A stretch of 64,000 bases of DNA, taken from assembly GCA_963377175.1 (NCBI GenBank), contig CAUJNA010003239.1, positions 36,001 through 100,000 on the forward strand, read 5' to 3'. The stretch is from Effrenium voratum (taxonomy: Eukaryota > Sar > Dinophyceae > Suessiales > Symbiodiniaceae). The notes under the pieces are model-generated. The model was not told the origin of the DNA. It searched no databases and was given only the letters and a program-made list of their open reading frames with translations. Shown here piece by piece: positions 47,778 through 59,004 of this stretch. Position numbers and translations under genes: made by a program. Positions within the stretch are counted from its first letter, which is position 1. Every line of letters starts with the position of its first letter.

Positions 47778-49735
47778 CTTGCCCGTCCCCTTGGGTCTCC
47801 GCGCCACCTTCCCGTCAGGGCCGGTGGGCTCGGGGCCGCACAACTGGCAGTGGGGGAAGCGGTTAGAGCACCGCTCGCAGCCTCGGCCAACTGGACTCCA
47901 CAGTGTCATGGAGCCACCCGGCAATCCCAAAACGGCGATAACCTTCCGAACAAGCCATGTTGCCCAAAAGCCTCCCCATCTTTGTGGATTCGAACGGCGT
48001 CCAAAGACGCAATGTCAAGCCAGGCCGCTGCCTATAAATCCAACCAACTTGGGAGGATCCAACACAACAGGCGTCCCTTTGGCGCTTTCTCCGCTCGTGC
48101 CGCCTTCTTGGCAGCTGGGCGCCTCCGCGCCGGGCGTTGCCGGCGCGGTGAGACCGTCTTCGCCTCGGCGCCTCTCCGGCGTGCTCCGAGTCTCGCATGG
48201 CAAGGCGAGTGGCAAAGCAGCAATTGGCTCCAGTGGTAAACCAAAGTTTCTTGTCTAGACATTCAAAAAGTGCAAGAAGTCCAAGGGGAGCCTTTGAACG
48301 AGGATGGCATCATCCAACTTGCCTTCGATAGCCAGGCATGCGACACTCCGGCGCAAGCCCTAGTCAAAGAACACTGGCATCTGATGATTCTTGAGTCTGG
48401 AAGAAGCCGACTGCTCCCTCCCCAACATGAACAGTTGCCAATGAGGTACTGACCCAGGGTGTGCAGCGTTTTCCCTTGACCACCAACCGGTTCCGCGCAA
48501 CAACAAAAAAAGAGGGCAGTCGGCGGAGGCCAAATCCTCGCCGCTCACCGCGGCTTCCGCACCGCCCGGGTGAGGCCCGGCGGCGCCGCCTGCGCCTCCG
48601 CCTGGGTCGCAGCTCAAAACGGGGACGTGGACGCGGAGGTGGGCCGCTTGGTCTTTGCTTTTACAAGAATCTATTTTTGGGGTCCCCCAATTTGAGACAA
48701 ACCGAGTTGGAATCCTTTCTGGTTTGGAAACACCCCCCAAAAAAAAACAAAGGATGATGTGAGCCTCATCATGATAATTGGGTCCCCCGCAGAACTGGTG
48801 TTCGGAGGGCACGGGAAAAAAAAAAAAAAAAACGGCCTCTGGGCAAGGCCACCGGACCGAACGACAACATTCAGCGGCCACTGGGCCGCGGGCTGTCTCC
48901 TCCGTGGTGTCCGTATGGGTGGCAAAGTGAGCCTCGCCCGGGAACATCTGGTCGCGGTCTTGCACACTTCACATGCATCTGTCCGAAAACTTGGACCCCG
49001 GATTCGCTAATGCGCAATGACCATTGGCACTGCTCACCGGGCGTATGGAGCAGAGTGCACGTGCCCTCTGCCGCCCACCCGCGTCCCGCCTGGCGCCGCC
49101 GCTCGTAGCGCTCCTCCCGCGAGTTCCGCAGCGCCGCCGGCGCCGCTGGCGCCGGGGGCGCCGCGTAGGCGGCCGGGGCCGGGGTCGGGGAAGGCTGCGC
49201 CGGGCCGAAGAGCTCGTGCCGTGCCCCGGCGGGCCTCGGTGAAACACCGAGCTCTTTCTAAGTGGGTCCCGCCTTTGGGTTTGCTGCTGTTCTCTCATGT
49301 ATGCATGGTTGACCCTAGTTCCCCAGCTCACCCTCATGAAACGGCATCCTAAGGAGTCGGAACTCCAACCCCTTGGAGAGCAATGAACTTGGCTCGGCTT
49401 TTATGTTCATCCACTGGCATGTCACACGTCAGGTCGTCAGGTCAATGCAGGCATCGAAGTCTGACTGTTGACTTCCAGTCAACAAAGTGATTCAGGGATC
49501 CTTACATTATATACCTGAACATTGCAACTTGCACATTGTGGTTTCCCTTTATTTTGGTGTTGAAAAAGCAACATGCTTCAACTGGTTGCCAAATTTCTAT
49601 CTTTTAAGGAGCCCTGTGATTGGCGCTGAAAACCCGGAGAACCGAATTCCTGGGTGGCCGGCGGCTTCATGTCAAAGCCAGGCATTCTCGCCTGCGGTGG
49701 TGCAGGGTCTCTCCGGGCCGCGCGCGTGCGGGAGG
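47778..49735 (-). CDS. Probable C-terminal tail exons of the NEK-like kinase
   Basis: Candidate exons are 49692-49735 (SRTRAARRDPAPPQ; GC donor), 49090-49194 (35 codons, Pro/Ala-rich then REERYERRRQ; GC donor), about 48542-48612 (AEAQAAPPGLTRAVRKP; GTGAGC donor), about 48075-48215 (Arg/Ala/Lys-rich) and 47778-47843 (LCGPEPTGPDGKVARRPKGT; GC donor). The second matches the paralogue's tail at 59.0 kb. All are low-complexity, so boundaries and membership are uncertain, and the last ones could belong to the next gene. Confidence 0.4.
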
Positions 49736-49761
49736 TGCGTGATTCAGTGATGGAAGTCCAA

Positions 49762-49847
49762 CTGAGTCATAATCAAAACCGGGTACTAAAATGGTCTACC
49801 CAGAACCATGTACAGGATTAAGAAGGCGGCCGCAGCTATTTATGGTG
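49762..49847. repeat. Family 5 repeat, copy 2
   Basis: The second copy, in the region of the kinase tail. AAGAAGGCGGCCGCAGCTAT is fully conserved. Confidence 0.65.
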
Positions 49848-51244
49848 ACTTGCGCAAATATGCACCAGGTCTTTGGGAAAAGTTGGTTAGCCGAAGCACT
49901 GCAGTCACTCCAAGACAGCTCATTGGCGGGAGCTGCCTCAAACCAGCTTTGAGCTAACTATTGCTGGTTCAATAAATACCTGTTGACAAGGGGGTAGCAT
50001 GTGGTGCCAAGGTGCCGCAGGATTGTGCCTACAACACACGTTGGCCTTAGGCTATGGATACTGTGCTCTTGGACTGCTGGGTAACTTTGTGCTGAGCAAC
50101 AGGCAGCTTCGTTGACGTGGCAATTTCTTGAAGAATCCACACTTGGGTTTGGCAGAGAATGAAAGCCCTTTCTGGGTTTATCAAAGCTCCATCAAGCCCC
50201 TGACACCAAAGGCCAAGTCTCCAACCCGGCCTCCGCACTGGCAGGTCGGGGCTTGCGAACACGGACCACCACCTCAGCCTGCAAGGGAGCACGGAATCTC
50301 TTTGCTTCGAGATGTTTTTCCTCGACTTGCCAGACACGCTTCAGAAGGGTTTCGGCAGTTGTCAACTGGGAAGTTGCTCAATTATTCCCTCCTTCCAAGC
50401 AAGCCCCAGGGACCCCGCTTGAACACGCTGCACCGGGCACGAGCCCACGCCGCCTCCGGCGTCTCTTCTGGCCCACCAGGGGGAACGGCGGGGGACCTGG
50501 GACGATATGGGCTCATGGCGCCCAGAAAGTCAGATTTCCAGAGACGAACTCAACGACAATTGGACAAATCATGTAACACCCCAAACAAGTCATTTCACCT
50601 CACCCTTTCTCGAAAGTTGCCGCTGCACAACAAAGTGGGTCGCACAGGTTTTGCTTTTTGGCAGCACTTTTGCATTGGGTCGTGCTTGGAATCATCCTTT
50701 GCTTTGTTGCTGCGCTTGGCCTGCCACCAATCGTCTTGATCTTTAGCCAGAAAGCTCTCCCGGTTGTGTGTCTGTGTGTTGCGCAATGACGGAAGCAACA
50801 CAACAAAACAACAAGTGCCATAAAGCTTGATCTCTTTTGGCATCAAGTCTGACTAACCCTCCAGTTCTCTCAAAGCGTCCCTTGCCCAAACAGACCCAAA
50901 CTGCTCAAAGCCTTCGAACCCCTTCCCCCCCAGCCTCTGGCATCCAACCCCCGGCAATCCCGCTGGCAACCATAAATTGATCTCTTTGGGCACCAAGCCT
51001 GACTAACCATTCAGCTCTGTCACAACCTTCGAACCCTCCTTCTTCCACTCCCTGCTGCCCAGAAATTTGGGGAGGGTATCCATGGCTCAGATTGGTCACT
51101 TGAGGGTGTTGAAACTCTGAGTTCTTTGATTCAATGCTGTGTGGATGTTTCAAGTAGTCTTCCCAGCCTCTAGGATATTTCACGCTGGACAAGTTGGAGA
51201 TCCCTAGTCTCAACCCTGTTCTGGGCGCCCCGGCCAGTGCGAGG

Positions 51245-52601
51245 CCCTGCGCAGCTTCCCCAGGCGCCCCAGGCGCCGCAGCAGCTCCTCCGCGCTGGGC
51301 CGCTTCTCCGCGTCCCGCGTCAGCAGCGAGGCCACCACCTGGCAGAAGTCCTGCGCGCTGACGCGAGCCGTCGCGAGCTGACGCTTGGGAGGGGCGAGCG
51401 GTTGCGGCGAGCTCCGGCTGTCCTGGAACCTGGGTACTTTTACGTGCCCGGGCGGCACGAGATAGAGTACTTACACGCTACACCGGCGAGGGCATGGAAA
51501 GTTGGAAAGGGGCGAGGAGAAATGATTGGACATGGAGGAGAGGTGCCGGAGAAATTGGGGAGGGGAATAGAATTCTCGCATGAATCGGTGAGAATCACTT
51601 GAGTTTTAGATTGGCTTGGACTTGGTGAAAAGGACAACTGATGCCAGGATTCGGAGAGATCACTCAGAACGGGCGAAGTTCCCTTTTGGTGGTTTCATGT
51701 TGGCTTGGATTTGAACCTTTGGTCCTGGACCCAAAAGAAGAAAACAAATCATACCCCGCACAGCTCCGATTCAGTGCCCGTGCCACGGACACCCAGAGTA
51801 GAAGCTTGCCAAAGTCAAGCAAACAACTAATGGATCCGTGTCCACCCTGGGTGCGGAAAGGACCGGCCCCCCCCCCCACATTTCTGCACAATGATATGGT
51901 CTTTGTTTAAAGGAGACCGACATGAAACTATCCACCCTCCAAAAAGGCAACTGTTCATCCGACAAAACACGGTGCCCAACTTGCCTGTGGTTTGACCAGA
52001 AATGAATCTCAGGCCCATCTGACTCGACCCCTCCCAAGCCGCTCCGCAGGCCGGTTCAAGGGTGCGTACTGGCCCCTGAGCACTGCGGCGATGACGTCCT
52101 GACATGCAGGGTGCTTTTCGTCAACCTGAACCGTGCTTGCGTGTGCTGTGCACTTTTCACTGAAAGGGGCACACATGCAACTGTTGGTACCAGCAAACCA
52201 TCCTGCTAGCAGCTCCCCCAAACATGCAACGCCTATCATACAGACACACAAAGGCACAGGATGAAGCAGGGACATGATAGACGAGCGGCCCAGAACCAGA
52301 ATACAAGTAAGCCTTAAGTAAGCTAAGTCAACGTCAAGTGTGACATGGCCATCCAGTGAACATCTTAATCCAACCACCAAAATAGGTATCCTAAAATGGG
52401 TGCTAAAAATTCAAAAATCCCAACCAAACTGGGATCCCCTGGAACGATTTTGACCACCACAGCCACATGCGACTCTTACCCCGCGCGCATCCCTCTTTGG
52501 CTCCTGCAGGCTGGGGCCTCTGAAGGGCAGCTCCAGGTTCAAGAGCTCGTAGAGCACCACCCCCAGCGACCAGAGGTCGGTGGAGTGCGAGTAGGGCCGG
52601 C
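51245..52601 (-). CDS. NEK-like kinase, C-lobe exons
   Basis: The exons are 52504-52601 (GRPYSHSTDLWSLGVVLYEL, then LELPFRGPSLQ; GA donor), 52052-52098 (DVIAAVLRGQYAPLN; GC donor) and about 51245-51357 (AQDFCQVVASLLTRDAEKRP, then SAEELLRRL). They complete the kinase fold through helix I (KRPSAEELL). The 98- and 47-nt exon lengths equal those of the paralogue. The GA...AG intron 52099-52503 carries a family 1 inverted-repeat element 39 nt from the donor. The end of the last exon is uncertain. Confidence 0.8.
52347..52464. mobile_element. Family 1 element, copy j
   Basis: Ends GGCCATCCAGTG (the inner part of the left arm is deleted) and TTTTGACCACCACAGCC, perfect target duplication ACAT. It lies in the kinase intron 52099-52503, 39 nt from the GA donor. 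Confidence 0.75.
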
Positions 52602-52891
52602 CTGCGCACTCGGCGCTCGGCTCTGCGCGTGGCTCGGAAGGCTTCGGGGCCAGGATGTGAACAGTCGTTGCTCAATCATTCCTAAAAAGGCTGCACTCGT
52701 ACATCAATGCCCGACATTGTTTGTCCTCAAGGAAAGGATTGGGCACCAATGGAAACCGATAATTCCGCCGTAATGTTGTGCGTTGCTCGCGCCCAAAACA
52801 AGCAAAACATGACCATCGCAACAAATCAGAGGACTGAGCAACTTAGAGGAGTGAGCTGACAGCCTGTTCTGCCCCGCTCGTTGGCCCGCGC

Positions 52892-53854
52892 CTTCGATGA
52901 TTTCCGGGGAGAAGTACAAAGGCGTGCCGTAGAAGGAGTGAAGGCACATGGTCTTCTCGGACATCTGCCGGGAGACCCCGAAGTCCCCCAGCTTGATGAC
53001 TCCTGCCAGGCAAAAACGAGGAAAATTGTCGTTGGCTTGTGTGGACCCCGCCTTCGTCGGTGAGGAAGAGGTTCATGGACTTGATGTCCTCGGTGCGAAT
53101 TGATGCCAGACTCGGTCAATGCCAGGGCTGGAAGAATCTCATGCTCCGCCGAGCTCAGAGGCATGAGACGCATGAAAGCCGGTGCAAGAGGAGTGACTGG
53201 ATCTTCCGCCATTGCAAGGCCATTGCCGAGACAGACTCTGAAACAACATCCAAGAAGGCATGTTGCGGCTCAACATCCCCATGAATCAGGCAGTTCCAGT
53301 CCCACCATGTTCCAGCCGAACATCTGAAGATATCTGAGCTCACTTCACTAGAGTGCTCCTGAATCATCAGCTTTCTGATCCCAAATCAATTGCAAACACA
53401 CTCGCCCCTGCCGGCCCATGCCAACTGTCCAAGTGCCTCCCTCTCCGCCTCCCCCCTGCCGCTGCACGCCAAGCGTCGCGGTGCACGATGCCTCGGGCGT
53501 GGATGTGCCGCAGTCCGAGCAACACCTGCGCCAAGATGTCCCAAACCTCGTCGTCCCCGAAGTGGCGCCCCAGGCGCCGCCGGCTCCTTTGCTCTCTTCA
53601 AACGCAAAGAACTCATGGGAAACCATCGATGGGAAACCCCAAAGTCAACGGTGGAAAGCGGGATCCACCTGGGTGTCCAACAAACGCACGCGTACAATAT
53701 AGGTACATATATATATATATATATGTAGTGACAAAGCCAAGCTGGAATCGGAGAAAGGATTGTTCACCACCGGAAGCGCCTGAGCCTCTTGCAGCCGGAA
53801 GGCTGCAACTCCGAGTGGAGGTCACCACGGTTGGCATACTCCAGGACAATGTAC
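52892..53854 (-). CDS. NEK-like kinase, hinge to activation loop
   Basis: The exons are 53780-53854 ([16 protein letters not shown], hinge), 53475-53595 ([20 protein letters not shown], then GIVHRD), 53052-53088 ([12 protein letters not shown]) and 52892-53002 ([12 protein letters not shown], then [14 protein letters not shown]). Catalytic HRD, DIKxxN, DFG and SPE are all present, so the kinase should be active. The order and wording fit NIMA-related kinases. The intron 53003-53051 is only 49 nt (GC...AG) and interrupts the glycine before VIKLGDFG. The paralogue at 62.6 kb has no intron there. Confidence 0.8.
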
Positions 53855-53875
53855 CTGGTAGCTCGTGTCACAAAT

Positions 53876-53976
53876 GGCTGTGGGTCAAAAATTAGGTACC
53901 CGAAATGGAACCCCGGTAAATTGAACCAAGGACTAAAACCTGCGGTTCCCTGGTGCTTCAATTTTGATCCCTCCCC
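53876..53976. mobile_element. Family 1 element, copy k (short subtype, reverse)
   Basis: Left end GGCTGTGGGTCAAAA, right end ATTTTGATCCCTCCCC (diverged), flanked by AAAT on both sides. Its left edge is 21 nt upstream of the acceptor of kinase exon 53780-53854. Confidence 0.65.
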
Positions 53977-54404
53977 AAATCTACGGGTTGGCCCTGACCC
54001 GCTACAAGTGCCCCAGAGCACACAAGAACAATTGAATGGACACCTGTCATGGTTCATGCATAATTCTATTGAGGATAGCACTTAACGCGCACACTCAACA
54101 ATGCAGATTTGGCGCGAACACAATTGCACCACCTAGTGACTTGATGCACACGGCAGCCTAGCCTGCATTGACTGAATCCCACCAGTCACATTTTTTCGCA
54201 AGAGCCAGGCCAGCAGGCCTGCCCACAACTGTAGCAACCTTGGGCCGTACCCGTGTTCAGGCCCGTCCGTGCGTCTGATTCATCAGGGGTACCTGAAGCT
54301 AGAAGTCACAGTGTGCTTGTTCACTACAATCCCGCTTTCAATCAGTTAGAACCCGGGCGGATCCCGGAAGTTCGGGGCCTGAAGTACAAGTCCCATCGAG
54401 GCGC

Positions 54405-55562
54405 AGCGACTGGGAAGGGAAGTCCCAGAAATAGCCGTGGCAGCGGATGATGTTGGGATGGCTCAGCCGCTTCATGACCTGCTCTCATGCACATGGCGGG
54501 AGCATAGGCCGGGCCAAATCGGTGTCAGACTTGGGGCCACCTTCTTGGTTCATGCTAAAAGGAAGCCAACATGATGTAAACACTTGGGCTGAGTGACTAT
54601 TATTTCCGTGCAGTTTGCTCAAGGTTTCCTTTTGAACCGCCAAATCAAACAGCAAGGGGCTCAACTGCCTTGCTTCTGGATCCTGCCAAACTCGAAGGAT
54701 TACGGGAAGGTGCCTTTTGGGATGGCCGAGGGAGTCTACGGGTGACATGGTGCTGCCATCGAACACCTGGTCGCTATAGTTTGCCCAAACCGGAAGCAAC
54801 GAGGGCCCGTGACAATTGCTGCCGACTCGTGCTCTTTGGTTCTGTAAGTGAGACCTCAACCCAATGAAACAGCCATACGGTCAGCCTGCGCTCCCAGCAA
54901 CAATCCAAGACGGGGGTGGATGTCGCACCTGTCCGCGCGCATTATTTCTACAATGTCTGTCTAGAAAAACAACTCCACATCAAATGGCCAACTAGAACTT
55001 CGCAAGCATCAACCCCTCGATGAAAAGGAGGCTACGTTTGAGGACATGATGTCAAGTCGCCTAGAGTCCGAGAAACAAACGGCGCAAGCGGTCAACAAAA
55101 AGCTCCCCGCTCCGATGCCTCATACTCGTTGAGCATGTCCTTGGCCTTTCCCAGCTCCGGCATCTGAGGGAGGCGCAGCGACACGAGCAGCAGGGCCCTT
55201 TGACCAAGGATAAGCATTGCTTTTCATGTGGCAGCTAATTGCACCGCTTAGGATTTAAAAAGGCCACAGGATTCCTTTCAGGCCCTGAAAAAGACTCCAT
55301 GGGCCCTTGAAACTACGGGATACCCTTCTACAATGCAAAACTAAAATAAAACAGAACCCCAACCGACTGAGGAAAAACAAAAAAACATAGAACCCCAACC
55401 GACTTTAGAGGAACCTCCCGTGAGTCGGGCCGAGTTTGAGTTTCCGGGGGAGGTTTGGCACCGCACCTTGCGGCGCTTCAGCACCACGGTGCGGCCCTTC
55501 TCCGTGCGCGCGAGGTGCACCTGGCCGTTGGCGTTGGACTGTAGCTCCTTGAGGATGGTGAA
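54405..55562 (-). CDS. NEK-like Ser/Thr kinase, N-lobe exons
   Basis: Three exons join in phase: 55467-55562 (FTILKELQSNANGQVHLA, then VVLKRRK), 55119-55163 (MPELGKAKDMLNEYE) and 54405-54478 (VMKRLSHPNIIRCHGYFWDF). They give kinase strands 1-3 with the ATP-site lysine (VVLK), helix C with its glutamate, and the HPNII motif. The glycine loop is weak: only one of the usual glycines (NANG) is present. Donors are GTGCGG, GCATCG and GCGCCT, so two of three are GC. The initiating exon upstream of 55562 was not identified. Confidence 0.75.
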
Positions 55563-55599
55563 CTGCCTCAGGCCACCACAAAACTCTTGTGTGTATACA

Positions 55600-55668
55600 T
55601 AATATATATTTCTATATTATACAAATATTATATATATATATATATATATTTGTGTATATATATGTATC
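55600..55668. repeat. (AT)n tract upstream of the kinase N-lobe exon
   Basis: AT-rich dinucleotide runs lie just 5' of exon 55467-55562 on the coding strand. Confidence 0.7.
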
Positions 55669-57083
55669 ATTTTCACAGGCGTGGCAAACCCATGTATGTA
55701 CAGAATGTGTGTACGTATGTGAATACATATGTATATAGACATGCAGTTTAGTTCCCCTTCAGGGCTTGTCTTCAAATGTGCAGCCCTACCCAAACACCTG
55801 GCGTGCACAAAACCTCAGCGCAGGGCTACTAGGATGCAAAGCTCCTATGATTGCAACTCCTTTCTTCTGGGCTTTGATGAACGAAACCAGAGAGGGCAAA
55901 AAGAAGAACCAAACAGAAACTGGCCTGCACAAACCGCCTGATTGTCCTCTTCCACCTTCTATCGGAAACTGCTTACGGGGCATGCGAACCAGCTAATATT
56001 CATTCTTGGCTTCCCCAAGAGGTGCCTAGGCGCGCATTTGCGGGGAAATGAAGAGGTTTGAAGCAGCTGGGATGATGAGCCTTAGGGGTCATAATGTTGA
56101 ATCCCGCATGATGGAAACAACCTATCAGGCTGACGTTCTTGTTCCCTACCTGTGGTCAGGCTTCATGACTTGTGAGCTACTATCGGGACTATCAGGATCG
56201 TATGTCACATCACCCGGCATCCGCATGCACTGTGTGGTTCCTTCTGCCGTGTTTCCAATTCCAATCCTCTGTAAGACGCACGAGCCATGTCTCGGAAAGA
56301 GTGTCTAGCGCGCGAGTCCCAAACCTTCCAGCTCCAAGGGAAACCGACATCTGTATGTACCATATAGTATGCATCACCGCATCACCTTATACAAAGGCTG
56401 GATGGAGGTTGTATACCCACTGGTTCAGAGGTAGCTGCAGCTCAACTGGAGCGGCCAGGCGGCTCTTTGTGGTTGAACTCCCCCACGCTGCTGGGCCTGC
56501 CCTGCAGCTTGTCCACTGCGTACCTTTTGATCCAAAGCACGAGGCTCCGACTTTGCACGCGCATCAAATTTTATTGGCTTCAGGAGAATCATGAGTTTTC
56601 AGGAATAGTGGGGGTTCCTGATACCTTGCACACGGAAACCTCAAGGTTGAGCGGCTTTAACACGTTTTCATCAGCGGACAACGCCGTGCTGCTACCTTAT
56701 CCTTCTCAAGACTCGGCAAACTGTGGGTGGGCCGGTTGGTCAGCTTGAAAACACACGCATGCCGCTTCGTAGATGTCAGCTTGAACGTATGAAAGACGCG
56801 AGCAAGAATATGCAAGAGGCGCATGGTGCATAAAGCACGGACTCTTCTTTTTCATATGATTGGTGAGCGTGATTGAGAGTGGCAAGAAAGGAAGGAGGCG
56901 TCTGCTGTATTTTGAGAAGCGCAATGCTGCAGCAGACACCTCTGCAGATTCTTAAGTGTGCATGACCCTTCCCAACCAACCTGCATATGCACAACTGCAA
57001 TCCTTGCACAAATCTTGACCTCGCCAGACTCTTTCGTGCCCAATCCGCTGCACGCCACCAGATGCGCAGTCAACATATCATAT
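55669..57083. other. No gene seen
   Basis: It lies between the two kinase copies, in the region where the 5' end of the downstream kinase must lie. No N-terminal exon or leader acceptor could be fixed. Confidence 0.4.
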
Positions 57084-57192
57084 GGCTGTGGTTGTCAAAA
57101 ATAGGGTAACCCCAAAATGGAACCCTGGTAAATGGAAACATGGACTAAAACCTGCGGTCCATATCCTGGTGGTTTCATTTTGACCCATGCCC
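57084..57192. mobile_element. Family 1 element, copy l (short subtype)
   Basis: Ends GGCTGTGGTTGTCAAAA and TTTTGACCCATGCCC, perfect target duplication ATAT (57080-57083, 57193-57196). Confidence 0.75.
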
Positions 57193-57503
57193 ATATGTTG
57201 CTTCAAGATTGCCATTGCCCTGGACCCAAGAAAGCAAAAGGCGCGTGCACTGACTCCTCTCTTGGACGAAATGATCAACGGTCTGCTCAGAAGTCAGGTC
57301 ACAACACCAATATTGAGCAAAACTTATCAACCAAGTCGCTTCGCTTGGCAGCTGGCCACAGTCGCATTTATATCTCTTCCAGTTTCAGTGTTTTGCATGT
57401 GAGTCACTGGTCTGACAGGACATATCAAGCAACCACCCTGGCGCCTTTAAAGAACCATGATTCACTCCGAGGTCCGGAAGGTTGCCTTCACTAACAACCT
57501 GCG

Positions 57504-57582
57504 AAAATAGATGGCCTTTGAACCACCAGGTAAACCAGGGCCCTCTACTGTTCAACCAAATCGACCAGAAAGGACACCTATG
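57504..57582. mobile_element. Family 2 element, left end missing
   Basis: Shares AACCACCAGGTAAACCAGGG and the right end AAAGGACACCTATG with the 39.2 kb copies. The outer left arm is absent. Confidence 0.6.
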
Positions 57583-57889
57583 CGTGCTTAGCGTATAGCC
57601 TGGAATTCTCTGATAGACTTCATCCTGCGTCAACCTCGCAGCTTCGAACACCGCAAGAGCTGGGTTCCCAGGCTCAGCTTGCGCGTGCGCCTGCGCTACA
57701 ACCGGTCACGGCTCGCCGGGTTGGGACTTGGACCGACGCGCTTATGGGTGACAAAGGCCACTGCCATCCACAACTGGTGTACTTCCAGGACGAAATCAAT
57801 GGCCCCCCACCCGGAAAAAAAAAAAAAAGATGACCTCAAGGGAGGGGTTGCCTGGCGCTCTAATTGGCATGCGCCATGGGCACAGAAAA

Positions 57890-58340
57890 CGAACTAGCAG
57901 GCACGCAATCAAGTAAACAGACAGATACGCAAAAACACGGACGCAAACAAGCGAGCAGCGAGGCAAACAAGCAAGCAAACAAACACAAAAAATAATAGCC
58001 AACCAACAATGAATCAATAAACCAACGACTCAAAATCAAGCAACCGACCAACCAACCAACGAACCAAACAACTCATCAACCAACCAACCGACCGACCAAC
58101 CAACCGACTGACCAATCAATCAATCGATCAAACAACCCATCAACCAACCAACCGACCGACCAACCAACCGACTGACCAATGAATCAATCGATCAATTGAT
58201 GAATTGATGAATCCACGAATCAATCGCTCAATCAATCAATGCAATGCAATGCAACGCAACGCAGTGCAATACATTGCACGTGCAATGCCATGCAATGCCA
58301 TGCAATGCCATGCAATGCAATGCAATGCAATAAATGATTA

Positions 58341-58407
<67 letters not shown>

Positions 58408-58504
58408 AAATCAATAAATCAATAAATCAATAAATCAATAAATCAATAAATCAATAAATCAATAAATCAATAAATCAATAAATAAATAAATAAATAAATA
58501 AATA

Positions 58505-58544
<40 letters not shown>

Positions 58545-58705
58545 CGTAAGTCAGTCAGTCAGTCAGTCAGTCAGTCAGTCAGTCAGTCAGTCAGTCAGTC
58601 AGTCAGTCAGTCAGTCAGTCAGTCAGTCAGTCAGTCAGTCAGTCAGTCAGTCAGTCAGTCAGTCAAACAAACAAACAAACAAACAAACAAACAAACAAAC
58701 ACCAA
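57890..58705. repeat. Ladder of tetranucleotide arrays
   Basis: Degenerate CAAC/GACC-type and ATGCA-type repeats pass into (CAAT)n (58341-58397), (CAATAAAT)n (to 58475), (AAAT)n, (CAAT)n (58506-58543), about 29 units of CAGT (58550-58663) and (CAAA)n (to 58700). Each block differs from its neighbour by one base of the unit. Confidence 0.9.
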
Positions 58706-59004
58706 TAAACAAATATTGCATTGGATACCTAGCTAACCAACATACATGAGTATCTGATCGGCTCGTGCTAACAAAGCAACAGACTCACAGCTAGCCAGGT
58801 ACTCAGCTAAGTAACTGGATAACTAGGCAACTGAGCTAAGAAGCAACTAGATAGCTGGGCCGGCTGAGTAACCTACTAGCAGCAAGCTCAAAAACTCGTT
58901 GCCACAGTCCTGACCCGCAACCGAACTCACCAAAGGAACTGACCCAGCAAATAAGCACCCATAGTCCACCAGCGAAAAATCGGGCCAGCGACTCGGCCGT
59001 CCGC

